Positions 1-11,499 are shown, numbered from the stretch's first letter. The stretch: DNA of 64,000 bases from Rhexocercosporidium sp. MPI-PUGE-AT-0058 (GCA_020746875.1 JAGTJL010000003.1:1612001-1676000), one strand, 5' to 3'. A program made the numbers and translations. The notes: generated from the letters alone by a model not told the origin.

Positions 1-693
1 GGGGGAGGGATGGTGAGTTTCTTCTTTACTTCTTCTCTATTTATTTCTCCAAGCTTTGAGATTGGGATTGGTTTTGGTTTTGGCCTTAGAATCTGGGTTT
101 GGATGATAGAAGTTAAGTGTAGAAAGGGATGGGATGAGACGGGATATTAGGCTTCCGATCGGTCGTTTTTGGGGTCATTGTTATCCCACTATCTGGAGTT
201 CCTCTTATTTATGTTTTGACAATTTCCGAATCGGGAGATCCGTAGAACTTGGTCGCCAAAGTGAATAATGGGAGGACGGCGAATATGGTTTAGGAGAAAT
301 GAAACCAGCATACTGACACTATACAACATGTCAGAAATCCTAGCTCTCCGCAAAGGCATGTGGGCAACAGTCGCTTCGCGTCTGCATACACCGGTCAAGA
401 TCTTCCCTTTTGGGTCTGGTGCTGATGAGCTTATGCTGTTTGGAACGGTGAAGTATGAGTTGAAGGATGGGAGGAAGGCTGAGGTGAGTTTTGTCTGTTT
501 CCTTTTCTGGGTTTTGTTTGGGGGAGGAGCTTGAGGTGGGACAGGGTTAAGCGAGAGGAAAGAGCTGATGGGTGGAATATAGGTCGAGTGGGCTGCTAGA
601 GCTAAGATGGCGAAGGTTGATGGGGAGTGGAAGATGGGATTCTATCAGGTGTACTTAGTGAGTTCTGAGACTTTACTTGATAGTCGAGACTAG
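1..693 (+). CDS. NTF2/SnoaL-like protein, 3' part (partial at left edge)
   Basis: The gene enters from the left edge. A GTGAGT donor at base 13 starts an intron that seems to end with AG just before base 299. The next exon runs to 483, an intron follows (484-582), and the last exon reads to TAG at 691-693. The protein contains SEILALRKGMW, FPFGSGADELMLFGTV, then after the intron VEWAARAKM and MGFYQVYL. This order matches the C-terminal half of small fungal proteins with an NTF2-like (SnoaL) alpha+beta barrel, which usually have about 150 residues and no proven substrate. The ATG at 328 lies inside the conserved part, so it is not the true start. A GTGAGT at 657 could end the exon earlier and change the last dozen residues. 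Family call moderate, gene reality fairly sure. Confidence 0.6.
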
Positions 694-1178
694 AAAGAGA
701 AAGATAGTGCTTAGGGACCTTGAGACTGATTCGAGTGATGTAGGATACTGCTGCTATGCAGAACGCCAAATGAGGATGCGAGCATGTAAGGATACTTGGA
801 AGCAACTAAGTCTTCAAAAGAGAATTGCGTGTGGGTTTCGGACAGAATTGGGCTGAGACATTGAAAGACGTGGAAAATGTACTTTATACTGTCAGCTTGC
901 TAGCTTCAGCACTCTTCTATTTCCAGGATCTAAATGAAGCCAATAGAGAATAGTTGGTAGCTAGTCGAATTTGCCGCATTCTCATGCTCCACGAGCGTCT
1001 CGCTGTTGAATCCAGATCCACCAACTGACAGTTTCGGCCCGCTGATAGTGGAACGGGTGAAATCTTCCGTCGTGATATGTACGCATCCATGCAGTCCGGC
1101 CAACGCCTTTTTGAAAAAGCCCAAGAACGCCAGACCCCACACTCAGCCAGAAATACACACAGAACAGCTTCTCCCCAC
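694..1178. other. Convergent intergenic stretch
   Basis: This 485-bp space lies between the 3' ends of the NTF2-like gene (+) and RLP24 (-). Reading frames across it are shadows of the RLP24 C-terminus or lack family features. Probably the two 3' UTRs; nothing else seen. Confidence 0.5.
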
Positions 1179-1985
1179 TCAATCCATATCCATACCATCT
1201 TCATCCGCATCCTGCACGAGAACCTTCCTCCTCTCCTTCATCTTCCCAAACACCTTGCTCTTCTCTCTCTCCAGCGGCGCCTCCTCGACCTCCTCGCCAA
1301 GCTCAGCAGCCTTCGCCCTCTCGCTCGCGCGCATCTTCGGCAGCAGGTGCTCGTTCTCGGCAACCAGCTTGCGGTTCGCCTCCTTCTCGCGCTCCTTGTT
1401 GCCAGCCATGCGCTTCTTATAGAAGACTCTTTCGCGACGCTGGCGGATCTCTGATACTCTCTCCATAGCGTTGAGCGTCTTGGCTACCAGGTCACGGTTG
1501 TAGCGGACGGGAACGTTGCGGCGTGCGGCGAAGGTGAGTGTGCTGTCTACGACCATTTCTTTGCCGGCGGACTTGCGGAAGGCTTTGGTCCACTTCAGCT
1601 TGCGGGGGTTACGCTTCATTTTGAACTGTAAGGGAGGGTGAGTGTTAGTAAGGTACTTGTAGATATGGGGATCGGTGTGGCAGAGATCGAAGGGAGGGGG
1701 TTTCGTACATTCTTGTGGCACTTCGACCGGCAGAATCTGAAGAGTCTGGCATCGTTGCGGACGAATGTGATACCCTTCTATAGAAACAATTAGCACCATG
1801 CCTCTCATAAACTGTCTCCCCAGGGTTTGCATCGAGCTTCCTAAAGTGCAGGGCTGATTCAATCGAACAGCCCACACTGTCGCAACCCAATCAAAGCACC
1901 CCCATTCAAAGGAACTTCCAGGGATTCAAAAACGTACCGAAGGGTAGCACGGCTGCGAGCAGAAATAACAGGTCTCGATCCTCAT
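1179..1985 (-). CDS. RLP24: Ribosome biogenesis protein Rlp24
   Basis: Rlp24 is the L24e-like placeholder on nuclear pre-60S particles. It recruits the AAA-ATPase Drg1 and is exchanged for Rpl24 in the cytoplasm (family knowledge). Three exons join in frame: 1938-1985 ([16 protein letters not shown]), 1709-1777 ([16 protein letters not shown] and so on) and 1179-1625 ([16 protein letters not shown] onward), giving 187 aa; yeast Rlp24 has 199. The L24e zinc site is visible as C6-x2-C9 and C32-x3-C36. The C-terminal half is basic and alpha-helical with KKRMAGNKE and AENEHLLPK, as in Rlp24 and unlike ribosomal L24. The ATG at 1985 was chosen because MRIE is the universal N-terminus. It is divergent from TIM14 across 318 bp. 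Confidence 0.95.
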
Positions 1986-2303
1986 TGTGGCGACGTTGTT
2001 ATCCTCAAATTGACTTTTGTCACTGTCACTCCACGAAATATAATCTTCGAGGGGACCTTCAAGAAATTTCATGGTCGCTTAGAACGATAAAAGATTACGC
2101 TAGTCTAGAATGCGTTAAGGCACTGGTCCAAGCGTTCTCAAAATTGTCGTCGGCTTCTGACCCAAAGTCATCCGCTGACTACGGGAGAAAGCTCAAGAGA
2201 GAGGTCCATAACTCGTCAAAGTCGACATTCAAAGACTCTTCAGACTTTACCAAGCGAAAGGAGGTTATTGTGGAATTGTGCAGATCTTTTTTGAGAGGGA
2301 ACA
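1986..2303. promoter_or_regulatory. Shared divergent promoter, RLP24 / TIM14
   Basis: The 318 bp between the two start codons must contain both promoters and 5' leaders. An open frame crosses it on the + strand but has no family features and overlaps the TIM14 start. No clear TATA box or named operator was recognised. Confidence 0.55.
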
Positions 2304-2737
2304 ATGGCTTCTATCTTGGCAATGGGCGCTGGTGTTGCGGTGGCTGCATTTCTGGTATGGGATTGGGAGACGGGCTTCTGGGTTAGAAGGCATCACTGAC
2401 AATCCGCAGGGCAGGGCAGGACTTGTGGCATTACGGCGATCGCGAGGAGAGGCTGTTGGCGCATTAGGGAAGGCTTTCTATAAGGGCGGATTCGAACCTA
2501 AGATGAACAAGAGAGAGGCGTCTCTGATCCTCCAACTCAGGTGCGCCACCTCGAACCCTTGAATATGGAAGAGCACAGGAGCTGATGATCTTTTACAGCG
2601 AGCGCCAGCTCACGAAGGAGCGGATACGGAAGAATCACCGAACGCTTATGATGTTGAACCATCCCGATCGAGGTGGAAGTCCATACCTAGCCACGAAAGT
2701 CAACGAAGCAAAGGAGTTCTTGGAGAAGAACGGGTAA
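2304..2737 (+). CDS. TIM14: Mitochondrial import motor J-protein Tim14/Pam18
   Basis: Tim14 (Pam18) is the J-domain co-chaperone that stimulates mtHsp70 at the TIM23 channel on the matrix side of the inner membrane. Three exons, 2304-2354, 2410-2540 and 2599-2737, join in frame to 106 aa, the usual length in filamentous fungi; yeast has an N-terminal extension. The N-terminus ([17 protein letters not shown]) is the single membrane segment. [19 protein letters not shown] and the J-domain motif [19 protein letters not shown] follow, with the HPD tripeptide needed to activate Hsp70 intact. Both introns have standard GT and AG ends. Confidence 0.96.
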
Positions 2738-3167
2738 TTTAGATGGGCTTTGGCCCTTGGTGGAGATGTATACCATTGTAATAATGTACGATATGGGGGG
2801 TCTGAAGCATCAGCGTTGGCGTCTAGCGGCATTGCATTTGGGGGGGGTTAATGAATGCCATGAAGGGCAGATCTCTTCTCTGTAAGAATCGAATTTTGGT
2901 TAGTGAGTACGGCCGTTTGCTTTTAGACTTGGGCTTTGTGAAACCATCGCCTTTCTATTGGAGGTGTATGGCATTGAGAATTCTAGATAGGTCCAATGCA
3001 TGAAACAAAGCTTTAATTCTTCGCTCATGGATATCATGGCTCGCCAACGCCTCTGACTCCCTCCACTAATGAATCTCGCAAAGAGCCGAAAGACAATTGG
3101 GACATGGCAAATCCTGTCTCGAGGTTTGTAGGTCTAGGTCTAATGAGTCCTAATGCAGTCCCAGGCA
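2738..3167. other. Convergent intergenic stretch
   Basis: These 430 bp lie between the stop codons of TIM14 and the exonuclease-like gene. No conserved reading frame is seen; probably 3' UTRs. Confidence 0.5.
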
Positions 3168-6100
3168 TTACTTCTTGGCCGAATCGTCGACGACTGTCAA
3201 CTCCGGTGTGATTTGAGGTTTCGGGGTGCTCCAGTGAGTCGTATCATAAGCTCCGTCAGTTGTGGTAGCTGATCCGCCAGGTCCTTTGGAAATGCTAGTC
3301 TTCTTCAACAGACTCTCGAGCTTTGCTGTCTTCGCTGAGTTGTTGACTGATGCTGGGCCACGAACGGGTCCTGATGCGGGCGCTGATCGCCATTGGCCTG
3401 ATTTACCTCTCAAGCCTTGATTGCTGACTGCTTGTTAGTTGCTGTTCAAAGAGGACTTCAACGTCGGCTGAGAGACTTGCGACACGAAAGGACATCCAGA
3501 GAGGAATGTTCAGACTTACCTGCTTAGCATAGACGAGAAAGCCTCCGTAGTAGCATTAAGCTGGGATGGAGGTCCTCCCCATCCGGTATTGCTTGATCCC
3601 CATTGATTGTTGCTAGCTCCCCATTGACTGTTGCTCGCTCCCCAGCCAGTGCTGGATTGAGATGATGTTTCTGGCTTCCATGGACCCCGAGACTCCTTTG
3701 AAGTAGACGCAACAGAGCTATTTTGTTGCCATGTTTGGGACTTCATGGCTTTCTTGACTTGAGGAGAAGGTTGCTGAACGATAGGAACTGGAGCACCTCC
3801 GTCACTGTTCTCACCTCCAGAGCTCCAGCCTTCTTCTCTCTCGACTGCGATCTCGACAGCCTCCTTGACAGATCTGACTATATGTCAGGAAATAGTTTCA
3901 TGACTTTGGATATTGTACTTACTCAGAGATACGGATCTTCTTCTCCAGATCCTTAACCTCTCGCTTCTTCTGCTTCTCTTCGATATGCTTGATCGCAATT
4001 CCGATCATGGCTTGCAGGGTGTAGACAGCATCATTGCCTGCATTATGTAGATTCCAGCCGATGATACCCAAATCTGCGAGAATACTGCCCAAGTTTCGTG
4101 GATTTGCCTCTCGTTTCAAGTATCTCCACATAATTGCAGTGTCCGCTTGTTCCAGTAGATTTGACAGATTAAGGACATCATAGCCTATGGATTGCAGGAA
4201 GTTAATATCAGCACCAACGTCATGGCCAACCAGAATGATGTTACGCTTGGATTGTCCATCATTTTCAACGTTGAGTTGGCCGGGTCCTGAAAATGGTGGT
4301 TTGAAGCAAGTTGAAATGATGTGCGGAGCATCCTTAAGGTTGATGAACTCGCTGTCACTAGGTCATATCAGCTTGCCAATGTCCGAATTGAGTTTGGGAA
4401 CCTGACTGGCAAACTTACCCAAACTCGAACCTATCAGCACAGCCAGCCACGAAGTCGGTGTTGTTGTAGTGCTTGTGCTCGTTGATTCTGAAATGGCGAG
4501 CACGGATTTTCTTCACCCATTCGGCTCCACCCTCACCAGGAGCCAAAGACTTGAGGTCATTGGTATCCAAGGTGGCAATACCAATCTCTGTGACAATACG
4601 AGCATTGCGCTCATAAGCTTCGACATCGATGCAGACGAATACCACAGCTCCCTCTTGGAGATATGGGGCAGCTTCATCGGCTTTGAACACAGCTGAAGGG
4701 GGGAGTTTAGCGAGGGCTTCCTTGACAGCATCCTCATATTGGCCCCATCCATGATCAGTTTCACCAAGTCTAGCTTTAATGGCAGCAACACGACCTAGAC
4801 CAGTAGATTTAGCACCATGTTCAATTCTCTTTTGGGGCTAAAAGGGAAGTTGATTACTGAAATGTCGAGTGAATGTTCCGAGAAATTTTTTATGACAACT
4901 GACTAGCTTCTACTTACCTGTGGTTGATTCTCGAAGTCCTAGATATCTTTGGACTCTCTTAATCGAGTGGGACCACGCCTGCTGCTTTTCAATTCGCTCC
5001 TTCTTCTGTTTCTCCTTACTGACGATCTTCTTTCCCTTTTGAGCTTGGGACATGAGGGCAATCTTTGCCCGGAATGCAGCCAGAGATCTATCAGATGGCG
5101 TGCCAACAGCACCGGGCTCGTCGTTCAATTTGAAGTAGTGTGGTGGTACATTGTTTCTAAGACTCTCCGCCATTTCGCTGTTGACAGAATATCCTAGATA
5201 TCGGGGCTGGGGAGTACCGTCGTTGGTGAAGGTGACTTGGAAAGAACCGTTTGCTCCCCCGCTAGGCAGAGTGAGACCTGTGTGGAGCGTTTGATTTATT
5301 CTCTGCAGGAATGATTCGACTTGTCGGGTTGGAACTAATAAGATGGGTTGGAGATTCGGGTCGGACGGACCACGGTATATGTAGAAGCTGCAGGATATTA
5401 ACATGAGAATGTTTTGGACGGATTAGAATGGAAGGGAAAGTGGTAGAGGAAAGTGTCGGTTTCTGATGTGCTTAGGAGAGGATACACATGTCCTGAGACT
5501 TTGTTGAGACATGTGAGAGAAGTCCAAGAAGAGGAGGACGGGGAGAAGTGAATACAGAGGAATGGACTGAGGTCGGGGAATCTCGACTAGATTTGGATCT
5601 TAAAGTCCCAACTCTCCTTTATAACATCAAAAGTGAGGAAATTGAGGGAGAAAGAGTAAGAGGCACTCACAAGTCCCAAGGCTCATTCGAGATCTTTCCT
5701 CGATCAAAGAAGCCCTCCGCAACACGTTGACGATTGTTAACACCAACATAGGTGTACGGGTATTTCTTCACAGCCGCCCAGGGGATGAAGCTTTCACCTT
5801 CGGTCGTCAATTGTCCCTGCTTGAGTTGATATGTAACGAATTCCTGACATGGTTGATCTACTCCATCACCTGTGATAGACGAAGTCAACAACTAAATTCC
5901 TGTACCAAAATCTTGTTTCAAATGTCCCCTATACATCAAGGACGTCAGAATAGATTGGGAGATATGTACCAAGAGTCGTGTAAGTGAGATCTTTGTTCCT
6001 TGTGATAGCTCCTCCACTAGTGATGTACTCATCCGAATCCGATCCTGAATTGCTAGGATTATGATTGTTCTGTTGTGGCTGGATGCGTGATAGGTTGGAC

Positions 6101-6195
6101 TCTGATGAAGGCATCATGGATTCGGGGAGACGTTGGGAGTCGCCAGACTGACCTGTAGTACTGATCAGGGCGTCCAGCTTCTTGAATCTGTCCAT
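3168..6195 (-). CDS. Gfd2/YDR514C-like DEDDh exonuclease-domain protein with WG repeat
   Basis: A seven-exon gene of about 785 aa. Exons: 5970-6195, 5671-5869, 4918-5387, 4419-4837, 3923-4357, 3520-3873 and 3168-3423. The middle holds an RNase H-fold exonuclease domain of the Gfd2/YDR514C type. It shows VFVCIDVEAYER (D and E near 370-372), LVGHDVGADINFL (near 485-489) and HNAGND (HxAxxD, near 540), so the DEDDh catalytic set looks complete. A short charged helix follows, then a Ser/Asn/Gln-rich tail with WG motifs at about 660, 667, 674 and 681. The N-terminal 300 residues form an unrecognised domain (EPWDFFYIYRGPSDP). The start at 6195 is the first in-frame ATG, but the frame stays open upstream. 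The obvious GT-AG pair for intron 3 (4838-4917) leaves the frame off by one; the other junctions fit. Neurospora QIP, a DEDDh exonuclease, is a possible relative, unproven. Confidence 0.72.
3573..3644 (-). repeat. In-frame 21-bp repeat encoding four Trp-Gly motifs
   Basis: Within exon 6 of the exonuclease-like gene the coding strand repeats a 21-nt unit. It gives WGASNSQ, WGASNNQ, WGSSNTG and a final WGG, so Trp-Gly recurs every seven residues. The units differ slightly at the DNA level, so this is not a recent slippage product. Confidence 0.85.
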
Positions 6196-7063
6196 GTCTG
6201 TTTGAGAGAAGGAAGGCGCGATCGATGTTTGCTGTTGCTGCAACGAACCGAGGATGACTGCCTGTGTCAATACAACCAGCGCGAGCTAAAGCGGTCTAAC
6301 TCAGAAACTGCCCCAAATCTGGAGGTTATTAATTCTGCTTTGCTCTGGTTTGATATTGGGTTTTGGAGAGGGCAGAATTGAGGGATGGTCTTGTGTGCGT
6401 CCTGCCTACAGTTGGCGATGGGTTAGGGAACGAAGGCAAAAGGGCTTGCCGTGCACAGTGATGCCTGGACAAAGTCCTGCGCCAGCACATTTGCAACGGC
6501 GTAGAATAGAAAATTGCAACCTGAAACTTGCTAAATGAGTGCCTCCGGGTCTGTTACTTTCACCACATGGGTTTCGATGTGCTCTGGTGAATTCTGGACT
6601 TGCCGTGCCCTGGCTGATCTTGAGCCGTTGAATTTGCTGGGCTTGAGCCTTCCCGCATCCAGAAAATTTCCAGCCAATCACGCGAGCAAATTAATGTTAT
6701 AAATGTTGGGATCAAAATTTCCAAAAAGCGTCCTTAGAGTTTGCATCTGCAAGATAATATGGCCAACGTTGCGTTGGTACTTAAGTGGCTTTCACTATTT
6801 GATCACGTTGTTGATTTAACCATCGGGAAATTAGTCTCGTTTTGATATCAATTGAGAAGTTGCTCAAATTTTCTCTTTAAAAGTCACTGTCCCAAAAAAG
6901 CTCTAGTACATTACACGTGAGAAGTTAGTGCATAAAATCAAGGGCTTGCAAATTAAGAAAGGTCTCAAAACTTTTTATTGTATCAGATCCCAAACGCCAA
7001 TACCTCAAGTTATCTGTACAAATACCACATACATGCTCTGCTCGCCAGCTAGAGTGATGTAAA
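6196..7063. other. Intergenic stretch upstream of the exonuclease-like gene
   Basis: These 868 bp separate the start of the exonuclease-like gene from the KU80 stop. The part next to 6195 remains open in the coding frame for about 25 codons and may hold a further 5' exon or the leader. The rest, partly AT-rich around 6680-7000, shows no gene. Confidence 0.45.
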
Positions 7064-9850
7064 TCATCCAACTTTTAAGAATTCAGCAGCCTCCTGCTCA
7101 GTGACCTCAGAGTCCCCGGTGCCTCGAATCAAACCCAGCTTTTGAAACTTGAAATCCACCCAAAAGTTTCTCTGGTCGCCGAATTCATTGTTGAAGATGC
7201 GTTTCTTCAAATCCCTACAGAAGTCGTTGTAGATCTCGGGCATATCTATGTCGATCATTTCGTCCCTGAAGGCTTTGATATGTGAAAATGTCACAGCATG
7301 GTGGACGTTGCCATTGCTGGGCTGGAGGGATTGTCGTACTAACTTTCCCATATGTGTTGTCGCCCTGATGATATCCTCATCCTTCTCGGCGACTTCTATC
7401 ATCTGCTTGAATTCGGGGATGGCATTCTCTTGTGCAATTTCGTTCTTCTTTCTGCGACTATTGAGGAGGTCCTTGACATCAAGACCTGATATAGGCTTGA
7501 CTGGCTCGCGTCCCCGCTTGCCTTTGGCTTTCTCCGGTACTTCCCGGATATTAGCTATCTGGTGAAAGGGAGTTGATAGACCGGTGCTTACCTTTAGTTA
7601 CCCCGGAAGCTTTTAGTAGGGCTGCGAGCTGAGGCTCTGCATTGGCAACGAGCTTCGCTGGTGGCTTGGACCTACATGTAATCAGTTGTGAAGTTGATAG
7701 ACTAGAAAGAGCCGAGGCTAGCTTACCATTTCGTCAAAACAGCCGCTGGTTCACCAATTTCACCATCTGGATGAATGGCTCGCTTCTTGATCGCTTGATT
7801 AATGCGATGAACATTTGGAGAAAATGTATCCTCAATCTTCATATACTCAGTAGGGTTTCCATCGTCATCCTGTCCGAAAGTACTGAGGTCCATACCTACA
7901 GCGGAAGTCAGCAAGCTCAGAACCAGAAGTTTCATCCAACTTTTCGAAAGAACAAAGCAGAAGTACGAGAATTTACTCACTGTCAACAAAATCGCTCATC
8001 GCGGCAGTCAATTCGTCTGAGGGTAGGTATCTGTGCTTCGTAATAACGGCACCTGATGAGCCTATAACCTTGTCTAGAGGAGGGAAGCGATAGACACGAA
8101 TGTCCTCTGCAAATGGTAGGGGAACATCGATGAGGCATTCTAGGTCCGGCTCAATTGATGGAGCGAGAAGAATAAGTTGCGGTGCCTTTCCTTCCTTGGA
8201 GACTATTCGGGCCACAGCATATGAATCGAGCTCATGTAGTGCATGCACAAGAGAGGACATAGCCATTCGTGCCTTATCATTGACAGGTTGAGCGATGGTG
8301 ATGCTACTCTCACCCATGGTGAGATACCTCTCGTACTAGAATTGCGTTAGGGTGCTATGAATCTGGGCATGATGATCATACCTTGTCATTTGGGACGAAA
8401 CCAATGATGGAAAAACCTTGAGGACTATTGAATCTGGTGACGTCTTCTTCATCTTGGCCGAATGGTACGGCAGTACTGCCATAATAATACCCCTTCGCTA
8501 GTTCTTCTCGTTGTAAGTCTACGACTCCACCAGCACCTGTGGCATCGTTGACACGATATGCTCGGGAAGTCTTGACGGCTGAAAGAGCTGGAGCATCGGT
8601 CATCTCGGTATCCTCAAAGGTATTCGAGGACTCTGCCCTTCCTTCTCCGTTCGAGTTGGCAAGTGCAGAAACAAAGCTACTTGCTGAGGGGGCTTTTGCT
8701 TGTTTTGTTCTGAAATATCGTTGGACATCAATATACAAGGCACTCTCGGGATACTTCGCAAAATCACCAAGGCCTAAGAGTAAAGTTAGGAGACTCTTTT
8801 GATAGTAGGAAAGTCACACGGGTAAACTGAATAGAAGATTAGGTACAAATCCAAGAGGTACCATTGGGTCTGGCAAAGCCAGATGGGGGTATATGCTTAC
8901 CTAGGCGACCGTCGTACTGCTTGAATGCTCTGGTAGACTTGACTGTAGGGTTGGCAAGAGACGCGAGAGCTTCTGCCATCGTTGCCAACATCCCATTGGT
9001 GCACTTCTCGACCAGCTTTGCCAGGATTGCCTCATTGTGTTTCTTAAGAGATGATTTATCTTCTTCTTTGAACCCAAATTCAAGATCATCAAAGTCAACA
9101 CCTAGCACAACAAGTTCTATGCCAACCTCATTGAGTTTCTCTGCGATCGACTGGGCTGGTCAGCTCTATGTGTCGTGGGAGTGATGGAATATATCTAGGC
9201 CAAAATTTCTTGCATTGGAAGGGGATTTGAACGGGGTGGAAGAAGAAACAATTCAAGGAAAGGCAAACGTGGCCACCCTACCTCTATGTTATCATCATCA
9301 ATACCGCCCTGGCCGTCTGTAACTAACACAATCTTGCGACCAGATTTGGCAGGCTTCCCAGTCTTGAGTGTGGTATATTTCTCAACGAGGTCGATCCCAA
9401 GAACAACCGCAGATACGGCGTCTCCCATCTCCGTAGAACTACTGCATATCTTTGTTTTGAGGTCCTCGAGGCTCGGAATATCCATGGGTCCCAACGGCTT
9501 CAGGACGCATATGTTCTCGTACTCCCCATCGGTTTGGAGAGGATTGTCGGTTTCGTCTGTTCTGAAGCCTATGATACCGACACTGAGCCCGACCCTATTC
9601 GCAGACATGATAGTTGCCAGTTTATCCCACACATACTCCATGGCATAATCGAGGTCACTGATAGTTCTGCCATCTAGAAACAGTTAGACTCAATGCGACG
9701 CAGATGATGGTATTATTGATAGGAGTAGTCGGAATTCGGAAGGGCAACCAAAGGGAATCAAGAGCTGGTTGGATTTCATTGCTTACTATGACAATCACCA
9801 GTAGTCGATCCGAGATCTACGATGTAGATAGTTGCCTCCTTGCTCGCCAT
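7064..9850 (-). CDS. KU80: ATP-dependent DNA helicase II subunit Ku80
   Basis: Ku80 pairs with Ku70 to bind double-strand DNA ends for non-homologous end joining and telomere protection (mus-52/ku80 in filamentous fungi). Eight exons join in frame: 9787-9850, 9282-9673, 8901-9150, 8382-8773, 7981-8335, 7727-7895, 7592-7671 and 7064-7554, giving 730 aa, normal for fungal Ku80. The N-terminal vWA-like domain starts [16 protein letters not shown] and includes [14 protein letters not shown] and [13 protein letters not shown]. The beta-barrel follows ([19 protein letters not shown]), then [13 protein letters not shown] and the helical C-terminal arm. The C-terminal Ku domain has [10 protein letters not shown] and ends in EFLKVG. 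All catalogued splice sites are GT-AG. No lesion seen. Confidence 0.96.
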
Positions 9851-10287
9851 AATGCTGTTGTTGAAGCTGTTGATGCTATGTGGAGCATCCTGTAGGCTGG
9901 GGGGGGTTGACGCGCGGGAGGAGTACTTCAGGCAGACGCGGTTCACGAGAGCACGTGGTTAGAGGCTTGGCGAGATCAAACGAAGCAAAACGCGGCTTTC
10001 AACTTCTGTGAGACGTCAATGACCAGATTCTTTTTGTGACATTGAAATATTGCTTTATCATCAATCCTGATAACTAAGTCGCTCACCTACTATGGATGAC
10101 TTTATGACAAATTTTAGAACATGCTGCAATACAACACTTTTTCCAGCACCCTCTTCCCGCTTGCCTCGGTAGCTTGATTTGTAGGCGTCATGTCCAGCTC
10201 CGTCCGTTTCACAAGGCTATGCCCATATCAATACAATATTACCCTCTTGCTTGAAGGTCAAAGACTTTCATCTACTCTCTGCCTACC
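9851..10287. promoter_or_regulatory. Divergent promoter, KU80 / TMEM205-like gene
   Basis: The 437-bp spacer contains three ACGCG cores (9910-9914, 9936-9940, 9990-9994) and one CACGTG (9952-9957), all on the KU80 side. ACGCG is the core bound by MBF-type G1/S regulators in ascomycetes; function here is inference. Confidence 0.5.
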
Positions 10288-11024
10288 ATGTCAGACGTAT
10301 CGATTTTCAAGACTGCAGCTCCGTACCATATCATCTCGTAAGTTCTGGCAATCTGGACCTAATTTAACTGTAAGTGTTGTAGTGGCGGAACTGACAATAC
10401 TGTACCAGATATGGTACGCTGCTTGGAACACAATTCTTTCAAGTAAGATATAACCCCCGCTATGTTACGTATCTGCCAATAACTAACGCCGTCTCCAAAG
10501 ACCTTCGTGGGCGGAATTGTAAGCTACAAAGCTCTCGCGCGACCTCAATTCTCCCAGCTTCAACAGAAGCTATTTCCCGTATACTTCGGCATCCAGACCA
10601 CCCTCCCTGTGGTAGTGGCTCTCACATATCCCGCATCGAAACTGGGTCTGGGGACACCATCGGGGTTTCATGGCGTCTTTGCAGATGTTAACAGATGGAG
10701 CGTCTTGATCCCTATTGCAACGATCTTTTTGACGAGTCTGGCAAATATGGCATTGGTTGGTCCAGCTACAACGAAGATCATGAGGGAGAGGAAGCATCAA
10801 GGTAGTTTTCATGTGTGCCGTAGAAAGTAGAGGACTTTGCTTACTTTCTGGGTGCAGAAACTCGAGACGGAAAGAAATACTATGACCCCGCTCCACATTC
10901 TGAAGAGATGCAGAAGTTGAACAAGGCATTTGGCAGCATGCATGGTATTTCATCACTGTTGAACTTGGGAGGCTTTGTTGCTACGTTGTGGTATGGTGTT
11001 TCTCTCGCGGCGAGGATTCAGTAG
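10288..11024 (+). CDS. TMEM205-like (DUF4149) small membrane protein
   Basis: Four exons, 10288-10337, 10409-10442, 10501-10801 and 10858-11024, join in frame to 183 aa. The protein begins MSDVSIFKTAAPYH and runs SYGTLLGTQFFQTFVGGI. It then carries ARPQFSQLQQKLFPVYFG, a hydrophobic segment around FGIQTTLPVVVALTYPA, and NRWSVLIPIATIFLTSLAN. It ends with HGISSLLNLGGFVATLWYG. Four hydrophobic helices with the FVGGI and LFPVYFGIQ motifs match the TMEM205-like domain, whose members are small eukaryotic membrane proteins of poorly known role. The start is the ATG that gives the family's short N-terminus. Confidence 0.85.
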
Positions 11025-11499
11025 AAGGTGGTAAGGTTCCAGAGTGCTGAGAATCCAAATATAGTATTCTTGCTGTCCAAATTCCCATTCGAGTTTCTCA
11101 ACTTGGCTCCCCACTTTATTCTCTAGCTTTCTTGTGGTTTGACGGTGATTGAATATATCAGTACATGGTTTCATTACCTGACCAGGTCTCGTATCTACTC
11201 GACAGGGCAAAGTTTTTCACCCTGTGGATGATTGCTCTATACCTTGATGCCTGCAAGACGTGTCAACTGGTCCAATTGCAATACAAATTCGTGGACTTAC
11301 CAGGCATCCTTCAAAACCCCGTCTAATTCAATCTTGTGTCGCCCGATTCGACCGAAGCCTTGCGATCAGCCTTGCATTACGCTTGTGGCTTGCTCAAGTG
11401 ACACAATGCTACCTGAACATTCCCACAACACTTGACACTCAACATTCTAATCCTCGTGTCGCAAGAGTCATCCTCAAAAATACACGCCATAGACAGACC
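11025..11499. other. Intergenic stretch
   Basis: These 475 bp lie between the TMEM205-like stop and the 2EXR gene. The 2EXR frame is open from 11260, but the earlier residues have no family similarity, so this is read as 3' UTR, promoter and leader. Confidence 0.5.

Noticed and set aside
1006..1454. Two + strand open frames rich in Ser/Leu
   Set aside because: They are antisense shadows of the RLP24 C-terminal exon.
1985..2386. 133-codon + frame over the RLP24/TIM14 spacer
   Set aside because: No family features; it overlaps the TIM14 first exon in another frame.
2480..2500. GGATTCGAACC, resembling a tRNA B box on the minus strand
   Set aside because: It lies inside TIM14 coding sequence (GGFEPK) and no matching A box or cloverleaf stem surrounds it.
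8839..9108. Reading past the KU80 exon 3 donor ([12 protein letters not shown])
   Set aside because: The intron is well marked; splicing restores [13 protein letters not shown], typical of Ku80.
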